Below, piece after piece: positions 23,961-34,739 of a stretch of DNA of 64,000 nt. Made by a program: the position numbers and the translations under genes. The stretch spans positions 140,156,979 through 140,220,978 of the forward strand of contig NC_057809.1 of assembly GCF_018294505.1 (NCBI RefSeq), written 5' to 3'. The notes under the pieces are model-generated. The model saw only the letters and a list, made by a program, of their open reading frames with translations. It did no database searches and was not told the origin of the DNA. How positions within the stretch are numbered: position 1 is the first letter of the stretch; each line of letters starts with the position of its first letter. The DNA is from Triticum aestivum (Eukaryota; Streptophyta; Magnoliopsida; Poales; Poaceae).

Positions 23961-24632
23961 AAAAAAACGATTCACCCCCTTGACTGCTGGGACCCACCAG
24001 CTATATCTTCGCATGCAAGGAAGTGCTTGACAGTCGGGACCCACCTGGTCGAAGTGTACGTAGCGTTGTCATTCTAGTCGCGAACGTGTACGTGCATACT
24101 GGTCGATGTAGAGCACGCATGTGTCGTAGTAGAGGCACGCATGTAGCATGTACACGTATGTACATCGGCCAGTGTGCAAGAAAGAAAATACGGACACGTA
24201 CATACATACGGGCGGGGTCTCGAACTCCTACTCACGCATACGTACGGCCAGGGCTCGTGTACATGGCTGGGTCGGAACGGAGAAACTGCTTCGTCGTCGT
24301 GTTCATGGGGAGCCAACCGGCCGGGTTGGAACGGAATGCGTCGTCGTGTTCATCGGGAGGGCTTGGACGGAACAACCGATGGAAATGAGGCCTAGCATAC
24401 CGCAGAACGGAGGAAATGGCCTTGTGTTCGACCGGCCACGGTCGAAACGGGATCCTGTTCATTGGGAGGGGTCTGGCGTACCGCAAAATGGAGGAAGCGG
24501 ACCTCCTACGGTCGAAATGGGGGTCCTGTTCATCGGGAGGGGTGTGGCGTACCGCAAAACGAAGGAAACGGACTTGTGTTGGAGCGCTACGGTCGAAAAG
24601 AGGGTCATGTTCATCGGGAGGGGTGTGGCATA

Positions 24633-26291
24633 TGATGTCTACTACACAACCTTCTTCTTGTAGACGTTGTTGGGCCTCCAAGTGCAGAGGTTTGTAGGAC
24701 AGTAGCAAATTTCCCTCAAGTGGATGACCTAAGGTTTATCAATCCGTAGGAGGCGTAGGATGAAGATGGTCTCTCTCAAGCAACCCTGCAACCAAATAAC
24801 AAAGAGTCTCTTGTGTCCCCAACACACCCAATACAATGGTAAATTGTATAGGTGCACTAGTTCGGCGAAGAGATGGTGATACAAGTGCAATATGGATAGT
24901 AGATAATAGTATTTGTAATCTGAAATTATAAAAACAGCAAGGTAACTAATGATAAAAGTGAGCATAAACGGTATTGCAATGCGTGGAAATAAGGCCTAGG
25001 GTTCATACTTTCGCTAGTGTAAGTTCCCTCTACAATGACAACATAATTGGATCACATAACTATCCCTCAACATGCAACAAAGAGTCACTCCAAAGTCGCT
25101 AATAGCGGAGAACGAACGAAGAGATTATGGTAGGGTACGAAACCACCTCAAAGTTATTCTTTCCAATCAATCCGTTGGGCTATTCATATAAGTGTCACAA
25201 ACAGCCCTAGAGTTCATACTAGAATAACACCTTAAGAAACAAATCAACCAAAACCCTAATGTCACCTAGATACTCCATTGTCACCTCAAGTATCCGTGGG
25301 TATGATTATACGATATGCATCACACAATCTCAGATTCATCTATTCAACCAACACAAAGGTCCTTAAACAGTGCCCCAAAGTTCCTACCAGAGAATCACGA
25401 CGAAAACGTGTGCCAACCCCTATGCATAGGTTCATGGGCGGAACCCGCAAGTTGGTCACCAAAACATACATCAAGTGGCACGTGGTATCCCATTGTCACC
25501 ACAGATATCCACGGCAAGACATACATCAAGTGTTCTCAAATCTTTAAAGACTCAATCCGATAAGATTACTTCAAAAAGGGAAACTCAATTCATTACAAGA
25601 GAGAAGAGGGGGATGAGAAACACAAGATCCAACTATAATAGCAAAGCTCGCGATACATCAAGATCGTGCCAAATCAAGAACACGAGAGAGAGAGAGATCA
25701 AACACATAGCTACTGGTACATACCCTTAGCCCCGAGGGAGAACTACTCCCTCCTCGTCATGGAGAGCGCCGGGATGATAAAGAAGGACACCGGTGAGGGT
25801 TCCCCCCTCCGGCAGGGTGCCGGAACAGGGTCCCGATTGACTTTTGGTGGCTAAGGAGGCTTCTGGCGGCGGAACTCCCGATCTATTCTGCATTCTGGAA
25901 GTTTTAGCGTACGTGGAGTTATATAGGCGGAAGAAGTACGTCAGGGGAGCCACGAGGGCCCCACGAGACAGGGGGCGCGCCCTAGGGGGGGCGCCCCCCA
26001 CCCTCGTGAGCACCTCGTTCCTTCCTTGACGTGGGGTCCAAGTCCATCAGGTGTGTTTCCTTCCAAAAATAACTTCTCCAGTTGATTTCGTTCCATTTCG
26101 ACTCCGTCTGATATTCCTTTTCTTCAAAACACTGAAATAGGCATAAAACAGCAAATCTGGGCTGGGCCTCCAGTTAATAGGTTAGTCCCAAAAGTAGGAT
26201 AAAAGTGGAAAATAAAGCCCAATATTACCCAAAACAGTAGATAATATAGCATGGAGCAATCAAAAATTATAGATACGTTGGAGATGTATCA
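24633..26291 (-). repeat. 3' LTR of the non-autonomous Gypsy element
   Basis: The sense strand opens TGATACATCTCC at 26291 and ends at 24633 with AGACATCA. A TATA box lies near 25919 (TTATATAGG on the plus strand). The open frames seen in it on both strands are incidental. Confidence 0.9.
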
Positions 26292-26292
26292 A

Positions 26293-26306
26293 GCATCCCC
26301 AAGCTT
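26293..26306 (-). promoter_or_regulatory. Polypurine tract (AAGCTTGGGGATGC)
   Basis: On the sense strand AAGCTTGGGGATGC stands one base before the 3' LTR, in the position of the plus-strand primer. The same 14-mer recurs exactly at 17012, 28245, 28302, 28981, 30304 and 30376. Confidence 0.75.
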
Positions 26307-29300
26307 AATTCCTGATCGTCCTCGAGTAGGTAAATGATAAAAAGATAATTTTTGATGTGGAATTCTAGTTGGCATAATTTCAATGTAATTCTTCTTAATT
26401 GTGGTATGAATATTCAGATCCATAAGATTCAAGACAAAAGTTTAATATTGACATAAAAATAATAATACTTCAAGCATACTAACAAAGCAATCATGTCTTC
26501 TCAAAATAACATGGCCAAAGAAAGCTATCCCTACAAAATCATATAGTCTGGCTATGCTCCATCTTCACCACACAAAATATTTAAATCATGCACAACCCCG
26601 ATGACAAGCCAAGCAATTGTTTCATACTTTTGATGTTCTCAAACTTTTTCAATCTTCACGCAATACATGAGCGTGAGCCATGGACATAGCACTATAGGTG
26701 GAATAGTCTCACATCAACTAGGCGTATCAACGGGCTATGGAGATGCACATCAATAGATATCAATGTGAGTGAGTAGGGATTGCCATGCAACGGATGCACT
26801 AGAGCTATAAATATATGAAAGCTCAACAAAAGAAACTAGTGGGTGTGCATCCAACTTGCTTGCTCATGAAGACCTAGGGCATTTTGAGGAAGCCCATCAT
26901 TGGAATATACAAGCCAAGTTCTATAATGAAAGATTCCCACTAGTATATGAAAGTGATAACATGAGAGACTCTCTACTATGAAGATCATGGTGCTACTTTG
27001 AAGCACAAGTGTGGTAAAAGGATAGTAGCATTGTCCCTTTTTATTTATTTTCTTTTTTTGGCCTTTTTGGCCTATATTTTTTTTATTTTATTAATGATGA
27101 TCATCACACTTTTATTTACTTACAACTCAAGAATTACAACTCGATTCTTAGAACAAAATATGACTCTATATGAATGCCTCCGGCGGTGTACCGGGATGTG
27201 CAATGATGCATGAGTGACATGTATGAAAGAATTATGAACGGTGGCTTTGCCACAAATACTATGTCAACTACATGATCATGCTAAGCAATATGACAATGAT
27301 GGAGTGTGTCATAATAAGCGGAATGGTGGAAAGTTGCATGGCAATATATCTCGGAATGGCTATGGAAATGCCATAATAGGTAGGTATGGTGGCTGTTTTG
27401 AGGAAGGTAAATGGTGGGTTTATGGTACCGGCGAAAGTTGCGCGGTACTAGAGAGGCTAGCAATGGTGGAAGGGTGAGAGTGCGTATAATCCATGGACTC
27501 AACATTAGTCATAAAGAACTCACATACTTATTGCAAAAATCTATTAGTTATCAAAACAAAGTACTACGTGCATGCTCCTAGGGGGATAGATTGGTAGGAA
27601 AAGACCATCGCTTGTCCCCGACCGCCACTCATAAGGAAGACAATCAATAAATAAATCATGCTCTGACTTCGTCACATAACGGTTCACCATACGTGCATGC
27701 TACGGGAATCACAAACTTCAACACAAGTATTTCTCAAATTCACAACTACTCAACTAGCATGACTCTAATATCACCATCTCCATATCTCAAAACAATTATC
27801 AAGTATCAAACTTCTCATAGTATTCAACACACTCATAAGAGAATTTTATTATTCTTGAATACCTAGCATATTAGGATTTTAAACCATTACCATGATATTT
27901 AAGACTCTCAAAATAATATAAGTGAAGCATGAGAGTTCATCTATTTCTTCAAAATAAAACTACCACCATGCTCTAAAAGGATATAAGTGAAGCACTAGAG
28001 CAAATGACAAACTACTCCGAAAGATATAAGTGAAGATCAATGAGTAGTCGAATAATTATGCAACTATGTGAAGACTCTCTAACATTTAATAATTTCAGAT
28101 CTTGGTATTCTATTCAAACAGCAAGCAAAGAAAAATAAAAATGACATTCTAAGAATGGCAAACATCATGTGAACAAGCAAAAACTTAGGATCAACCGATA
28201 CTAACCGATAGTTGTTGAAGAAGAAAGGTGGGATGCCAACCGGGGCATCCCCAAGCTTAGATGCTTGAGACTTCTTGAAATATTATCTTGGGGTGCCTTG
28301 GGCATCCCCAAGCTTGAGCTTTTGTGTCTCCTTAATTCCTCTCATATCAAGGTCTCCCTAAATCTCAAAAGCTTCATCCACACAAAACTCAACAAAGACT
28401 CGTGAGATAAGTTAGTATAAACCATTGCCAAAACCTTATCATACTCTACTGTAGAAAATCACTAAAATTATTATTCAACATTGCATACTAAATGCCTCTG
28501 CATATTTAATAGTCCTATCCTCAAATAGAATCATTAAAGAAGCAAACATATGCAAACAATGCAAACATAACAGCAATCTGCCTAAACAGGATAGTCTGTA
28601 AAGAATGCTGAAACATCCATACTTCCCTAGCTCCAAAAATTATGAAAGAAAATTCCCACTGTAGTAAATTTATCAGAGCTTAATATGCAAAAGGTTTCAA
28701 CATTTATCACATTCTGACTTTTCTAGGGAATTATTGCAACAGCGGTAAACTTTCTATTTTCAAACAGCAACATGTATACTTGTAACATAGGCATAGTAAA
28801 GGCTATCAATGCCACTTTTATTGAAATAAAAGATGCAAAACATTGTTCTAAATAACATCAAGAAAATCCTAACAAAATAAATTGACGCTCCAAGCAAAAC
28901 ACATATCATGTGGCGAATAAAAATATAGCTCCAAGTAAAGTTACCGATGAACGAAGACGAAGGAGGGGATGCCTTCCGGGGCATCCCCAAGCTTAGGCTC
29001 TTGGTTGTCCTTGAATATTACCTTGGGGTTCCTTGGTCATCCTCAATCTTAGGCTATTGCCACTCCTTATTCCATAGTCCATCGAATCCTTACCCAAAAT
29101 TTGAAAACTTCACAACACAAAACTTAACAGAAAACTCGTAAGCTTCGTTAGTATAAGAAAACAAAAGACCACTTCAAGGTACTGTAATGAACTTATTCTT
29201 TATTTATATTGGTGTTAAACCTACTGTATTCCAACTTCTATATGGTTTATAAACTATTTTACTAGCCATAGATTCATCAAAATAAGCAAACAACACATCG

Positions 29301-29714
29301 AAAACAGAATCTGTCAAAAACAGAACAGTCTGTAGTAATCTGAATCAAACGTATATTTATGGAACTCATAAAATTCTAAAATAAATTGCTGGACCTGAGG
29401 AATTTATCTATTAACCATATGCGAAATTAATTAACTAAATATCACTCTCCAAATAAAAATGGCAGCAATTCTCGTGAGCGCTAAAGTTTCTGTTTTTTAC
29501 AGCATGATCAACAAGACTTTCCCAAAGTCTTCCCAAAGGTTCTACTTGGCACAAACACTAATTAAAAGCATATAACGACATATAAACAGAGGCTAGATGA
29601 ATTATTTATTACTAAACAGGAACAAAAAGCAAGGAACAAAAATAAAGTTGGGTTGCCTCCCAACAAGCGCTATCGTTTAACGCCCCTAGCTAGGCATGAT
29701 GATTTCAATGATGC
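26307..29714 (-). other. Non-coding 3' internal region
   Basis: About 3.4 kb between the ORF and the 3' LTR with no supported coding frame. It is AT-rich, shares 27670-29700 with the neighbouring Gypsy element, and carries three internal copies of the PPT 14-mer. Two of these sit in GGGATGCC..GGGCATCCC inverted repeats (28230-28250 and 28966-28990). Three AGTGAAG-type motifs occur near 27917, 27978 and 28022. Confidence 0.7.
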
Positions 29715-31483
29715 TCACATAAAGGATAAGAATTGTAACATAAAGAGAGCATCATGAAGAATATGACTAGCACATTTAAGTTTAACATACTTCCTATGCA
29801 TGGGGATTTTGTGAGAAAACAACTTATGGGAACAAGAATCAACTTGCATAGGAAAGGAAAACATGCATAACTTCAAAACTTTAAGCACATAGAGAGGAAA
29901 CTTGATATTATTGCAATTCCTACAAGCATATATTCCTCCCTCATAATAATTTTCAGTAGCATCATGAATGAATTCAACAATATAACCAGCACCTAAAGCA
30001 TTCTTTTCATGATCTACTTGCATAGAAATTTTATTACTCTCCACATAAGCAAAATTCTTCTCATTCGGGATAGTGGGAGTATCATAAGAGACTTGGATAC
30101 TATAAATTGTTTCCACATTAAAAGAGTAATGTTCAGAAAAGGGGTAACCATAATCATGACAAGTTTTATAAATATAATCCTCACTACTTTTTATAGCATA
30201 TGTATCATCACAATAATCATCATAAGTAGGAGGCATGTTATCATCATTATAACTTTGCATATCAAAACTTGGTAGACTAAAAATATCATCTTCATTAAAC
30301 GTAGCATCCCCAAGCTTGGGACAAACATTAATTGCAGCAAATATATTCTCAAAAACATCATCTTCATCAAACATAGCATCCCCAAGCTTGGGCCTTTTCA
30401 TATCATAAGTATAATCACTCTCATCATTAATAGTATAGATAGCACCAATAGTATATCAGTTATCATATTCTTCCAAGCAACTGCCAAAAAGATTTTCAAG
30501 ATCATAAGAAGTATCATTATCTTCCCAATCATAATCATCACAACAAGCAATAGGCATAACAAGATCATCATAAAGTGTATCATCTTCATTTTCATGAGGC
30601 AGAGCAATAATAGGAGCAATTTTATTTGGGAGAGATACCGTTTTACCTCTCTTCCTTTTTCTTTTCTTCCTCTTCACCACATCATGTGGGGGTTCAATCC
30701 TCTTTTTGGAGCTCCTTATTAATGAGATTGGTTGAGTAGAAGGCTCCTCCTTGTTACCTGATTCATCATAAGAAATAATAGGAGGATATTGGGAAGTCTC
30801 TTCCCTTTCATTAGTATTCTCTTCATCTTCTATTTGTTTTCTTTTCTTTATGTAATTGGCAATATAAGGATTTCAATGCAATTCACTGCACAATACATAT
30901 AAATCTCTTCCAGATCAATATCGAGGAATTTCTTGAGGTTATATTCTGGAATATGCTTAGTTTGACACTTCAATTCTTCATAACCCAAAAGCAAACTTAG
31001 TTCATTATAATGTGCAAGGGAAATCAAGTCATCACAATTTTTGGACACTATTCGATCATGAAACAATTTGCATTTGATATTTAAATGACCATGTTCATTG
31101 CAAAGTTCACAAGTACGGTAAAGATATTTTAAATTTTCAGCACTCACATCAAGACTTTCTTGCAACAGTTTAGTTTCTAAATACTTATGCCTCTCGCAAT
31201 ATCTATCTTCCCTATTTGGTGCGTACTTGAAAACCCAATGCACTCCACAAAAATTGACATGTTTATAGGAGGCATTTTCACCATAACTAGTGCAATCATC
31301 ATTAGCATCATGGATATTCAAAGAATGCGTACTAACAACATTGCAATCATGCTCATCATTCACATATTTAGTGCCAAACAATTTAATGCATTCTTCTTCT
31401 AACACTTCGGCACACTTTTCCTTTCCATCATACTCACGAAAGATATTAAAAAGATGAAGCGTATGAGACAAACTCAATTCCAT
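29715..31483 (-). pseudogene. Zinc-knuckle ORF of the non-autonomous Gypsy element, broken
   Basis: Three minus-strand frames form one decayed gene of about 590 codons: 31483-30848, 30680-30456 and 30401-29715. The last two share a frame and are split by one stop; a frameshift lies between the first two, near 30840. The first part starts MELSLSHTLHLF, 96 bases after the PBS, and has a perfect CX2CX4HX4C knuckle, CELCNEHGHLNIKC, at about residue 140. A basic run KRKKRKRKRGK follows (a candidate nuclear signal), then an acidic part with two PKLGDA(M/T)F units, and a Cys-containing C-terminus (YACRNCNNIKFPLY). I do not recognise capsid, protease or pol. Function unknown; nucleic-acid binding is inferred from the knuckle alone. 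Confidence 0.65.
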
Positions 31484-31578
31484 TTTTTATAGTTTTCTTT
31501 TATAAACTAAACTAGTGATAAAACAAGAAACTAGAAGACACGATTGCAAGATCTAAAGATATACCTTCAAGCACTCAC

Positions 31579-31597
31579 CTCCCCGGCAACGGCGCCA
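31579..31597 (-). promoter_or_regulatory. Primer-binding site, tRNA-Asp
   Basis: CTCCCCGGCAACGGCGCCA on the plus strand, identical to 20038-20056, lies ten bases inside the 5' LTR. It marks tRNA-Asp priming and the minus orientation. Confidence 0.92.
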
Positions 31598-31607
31598 GAA
31601 AAGAGCT

Positions 31608-33267
31608 TGATGTCTACTACACAACCTTCTTCTTGTAGACGTTGTTGGGCCTCCAAGTGCAGAGGTTTGTAGGACAGTAGCAAATTTCCCTCAAGTGGAT
31701 GACCTAAGGTTTATCAATCCGTAGGAGGCGTAGGATGAAGATGGTCTCTCTCAAGCAACCCAGTAACCAAATAACAAAGAGTCTCTTGTGTCCCCAACAC
31801 ACCCAATACAATGGTAAATTGTATAGGTGCACTAGTTCGGCGAAGAGATGGTGATACAAGTGCAATATGGATAGTAGATAATAGTATTTGTAATCTGAAA
31901 TTATAAAAATAGCAAGGTAACTAATGATAAAAGTGAGCGTAAACGGTATTGCAATGCGTGGAAATAAGGCCTAGGGTTCATACTTTCGCTAGTGTAAGTT
32001 CCCTCAACAATGATAACACAATTGGATCACATAACTATCCCTCAACATGCAACAAAGAGTCACTCCAAAGTCGCTAATAGCGGAGAACGAACGGAGAGAT
32101 TATGGTAGGGTACGAAACCACCTCAAAGTTATTCTTTCCAATCAATCCGTTGGGCTATTCCTATAAGTGTCACAAACAGCCCTAGAGTTCGTACTAGAAT
32201 AACATCTTAAGACACAAATCAACCAAAACCCTAATGTCACCTAGATACTCCATTGTCACCTCAAGTATCCGTGGGTATGATTATACGATATGCATCACAC
32301 AATCTCAGATTCATCTATTCAACCAACACAAAGGTCCTTAAAGAGTGCCCCAAAGTTCTTACCGGAGAATCACGATGAAAACGTGTGTCAACCCCTATGC
32401 ATAGGTTCATGGGCGGAACCCGCAAGTTGGTCACCAAAACATACATCAAGTGGCACGTGGTATCCCATTGTCACCACAAATATCCACGGCAAGACATACA
32501 TCAAGTGTTCTCAAATCTTTAAAGACTCAATCCGATAAGATTACTTCAAAAGGGGAAACTCAATTCATTACAAGAGAGAAGAGGGGGAGGAGAAACATAA
32601 GATCCAACTATAATAGCAAAGCTCACGATACATCAAGATCGTGCCAAATCAAGAACACGAGAGAGAGAGATCAAACACATAGCTATTGGTACATACCCTC
32701 AGCCCCGAGGGAGAACTACTCCCTCCTCATCATGGAGAGCGCCGGGATGATGAAGATGGCCACCGGTGAGGGTTCCCCCCTCCGGCAGGGTGCCGGAACA
32801 GGGTTCCGATTGACTTTTGGTGGCTACGGACGCTTCTGGCGGCGGAACTCCCGATCTATTCTGCGTTCTGGAAGTTTTATGGTACGTGGAGTTATATAGG
32901 CGGAAGAAGTACGTCAGGGGAGCCACGAGGGCCCCACGAGACAGGGGGGCGTGCCCTAGGGGGGGCGCGCCCCCCACCCTCATGAGCACCTCGTTCCTTC
33001 CTTGACGTGGGGTCCAAGTCCATCAGGTGTGTTTCCTTCCAAAAATAACTTCTCCAGTTGATTTCGTTCCGTTTCGACTCTGTCTGATATTCCTTTTCTT
33101 CAAAACACTGAAATAGGCATAAAACAGCAAATCTGGGTTGGGCCTACGGTTAATAGGTTAGTCCCAAAAGTAATATAAAATTGGAAAATAAAGCCCAATA
33201 TTGCCCAAAACAGTAGATAATATAGCATGGAGCAATCAAAAATTATAGATACGTTGGAGACGTATCA
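31608..33267 (-). repeat. 5' LTR of the non-autonomous Gypsy element
   Basis: This 1,660 bp LTR pairs with 24633-26291. The sense strand opens TGATACGTCTCCAACGTATC and ends AGACATCA. The terminal dinucleotides TG..CA are kept in both copies. Confidence 0.92.
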
Positions 33268-33289
33268 GCGTACCGCAAAACGGTACTCC

Positions 33290-33700
33290 ACGGGATACTG
33301 TTCATCTCCACCGTCGACCCCCTCCAGCCTCCATGGGCTACTGTTCATCCACCGTCGACCTCCTCCATCCTCCACCTGCGACTGTTCATGCACGGGCTCC
33401 TGTTCATCTAGCCTCCACCGTGCGCTACTCCATCGGCTACTGTTCAACCAACCCTCTCCACGGGCTACTGTTCATCCAGCCCTCCACCGTCTACTGTTCA
33501 TCCAGCCCTCCACTGGGTCCTGTTCATCCAACCCCAACCGGCTCGATCGATCGGGGTCCTGTTCATCCAACCCCAACCGGCTCGATCGATCGGGGTCCTG
33601 TTCTTCCAGAGGCAACACCACAGGGTCCTGTTCATCCACCCCCACCGGGAACTGTTCATCCAACCCCCTAGCAATGCTCACTGTTCATCCAGAAGCAGCA
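33290..33700 (+). repeat. CTGTTCAT sub-terminal repeat array of the CACTA element
   Basis: Thirteen copies of CTGTTCAT(C) or one-base variants occur between 33298 and 33690, spaced about 22-43 bases apart. Two neighbouring units (33517 and 33557) are exact 40 bp duplicates. Further GTTCAT copies lie left of the inserted Gypsy, near 24299, 24348, 24457, 24527 and 24606. In CACTA elements such repeats are transposase-binding sites. Confidence 0.75.
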
Positions 33701-33777
33701 TCGATCGGCTTCAGTTAGAAGCAGTAGCGAAAGAATCGCTCGACCGGGTTCAGTTAACAACCATCGGTCGACCGCTC

Positions 33778-33858
33778 GGGTTCAGTAACGCGTAGCCTGC
33801 AATGCAATCGCTCGGGTTCAGTAACGCGTAGCCTGCAATGCAATCGCTTGGGTTCAGT
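33778..33858 (+). repeat. Short tandem repeat, GGGTTCAGT(AA/TA) units
   Basis: A unit of about 34 bp, CGCTCGGGTTCAGTAACGCG plus TAGCCTGCAATGCAAT, is repeated head to tail and followed by a third partial copy. It lies between the CTGTTCAT array and the CACTA terminus. Confidence 0.7.
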
Positions 33859-34200
33859 TAGAACCCCAACGCATCGCACCCATGTGCGTGCGTGTACGAG
33901 AGAAACACGCAAACCTCCATGCATCGCTCGGTCCCGACCACCCACCGTAACCGGGAACACCCCGATATTTTCCTTGCCCTCGCTTCTACCATGGTTTTTT
34001 CCGTCATGGACGGCCCAAAGAATGTCATGCAGCTGCGTCTCCGGCCTTCCCAGGACGAAAAGCCCATTTTCTATCATGATTTTTTGTCATAGAAGTAGGA
34101 GCCCACCACATCTATGATGATACCGGGTTTTGTCACAATTATCGTCATAGAAGTGTCATAAGTATGACAAAAAAATTCGTTCGGCCCAAAATGTCACGGA

Positions 34201-34219
34201 TGTGTCTTTTTTGGTAGTG
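34201..34219. repeat. Terminal inverted repeat of the CACTA element
   Basis: The terminus reads GTGTCTTTTTTGGTAGTG on the plus strand. Its complement starts CACTACCAAAAAAGACAC, the diagnostic CACTA end. The next base (34220) is inside a Harbinger ORF1 coding sequence. Confidence 0.85.
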
Positions 34220-34573
34220 TCTACCTTACAATGTGCTTCATACTGTGCCTTCTCACATTGAATCATCTTCCGGTTTCCATCTCATGTGAAATCACTTTTG
34301 GATAACATTACTTCAAGAGCACCAAATTTTGTCCTAAAGTGCCTCACTCTTGACTCAATGTGCGGAATTGCAGAGATACCACAACCAGGGCACTTTTCAG
34401 CAAGGTGCTTCTCCAATATCACCAGCTATCCATTTTTGAAGCTACCATCTGCCTTCCACCTTGGGTCCAAAGACAGCTCATACAAGGCTTTAATAAGTTC
34501 ATCATCCTCATCTGAAGTCCAGTTCCTTTTATTCTTGCCTCTTCCACGAGACGTACTTGAGGTGTCCACATCC
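34220..34573 (-). pseudogene. PIF/Harbinger ORF1 (Myb/SANT-like) fragment
   Basis: The minus strand from about 34573 reads [14 protein letters not shown], then a Trp-containing tri-helical Myb/SANT-like domain ([16 protein letters not shown], later GCGISAIPHIESRVKHF). This is the DNA-binding partner protein that PIF/Harbinger elements encode beside the transposase. The reading stops at the CACTA terminus after a C-terminal KAQYEAHCK segment, so the end is missing. The frame contains a stop near 34424. Confidence 0.7.
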
Positions 34574-34739
34574 ATATTTGTACAAAGCAACAACAAATAT
34601 ATATGAAATGGGACAAATGCAAATGAGATGCAATTGAAGCTTATTTAAACAAAAAGAAAGCTAGCAACAAAGTGAACAAATAGAAATGGTTTATACCTCA
34701 ATGACCCCTAGCAGCCCTATGTCTATTATACATGTCCTA

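Larger units (their letters stand above)
24633..33267 (-). mobile_element. Complete non-autonomous Gypsy element with tRNA-Asp PBS
   Basis: Two LTRs of 1,659 and 1,660 bp (about 2.7% different by eye) flank 5.3 kb of internal DNA. The PBS beside the right LTR shows the element runs on the minus strand. The flanks are GCATA (24628-24632) and GCGTA (33268-33272), a 5 bp target duplication with one change. The nearby repeated sequence GTGTGGCGTACCGCAAAA shows that GCGTA is the original. There is no gag, protease, reverse transcriptase or integrase, only a decayed zinc-knuckle frame. Confidence 0.9.
21640..34219. mobile_element. CACTA (DTC) transposon, right part, with nested Gypsy insertion
   Basis: The right terminus reads TTTTTTGGTAGTG on the plus strand, the complement of a CACTACCAAAAAAG CACTA end. 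Inward lie sequences typical of wheat CACTA ends and many GTTCAT sub-terminal repeats on both sides of the Gypsy at 24633-33267, which shows the two flanks are one element. The left terminus was not found; the assignment of 21640-22580 is by contiguity only. No transposase was recognised in what remains. Confidence 0.72.

Noticed and set aside
24148..24708. Open frames of 158 and 171 codons on opposite strands.
   Set aside because: They cross repeated GTTCATCGGGAGGGG units and run into the Gypsy LTR; they have no conserved domain.
33290..33700. CRISPR-like spacing of short repeats.
   Set aside because: The genome is a plant's, the repeats are 8-9 bases and the spacers are themselves related; this is a CACTA sub-terminal array.
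33227..33718. Open frames of 112 and 163 codons with repeated peptides.
   Set aside because: The peptide repeats are the CTGTTCAT DNA repeats translated. The repeats are DNA-level CACTA features.
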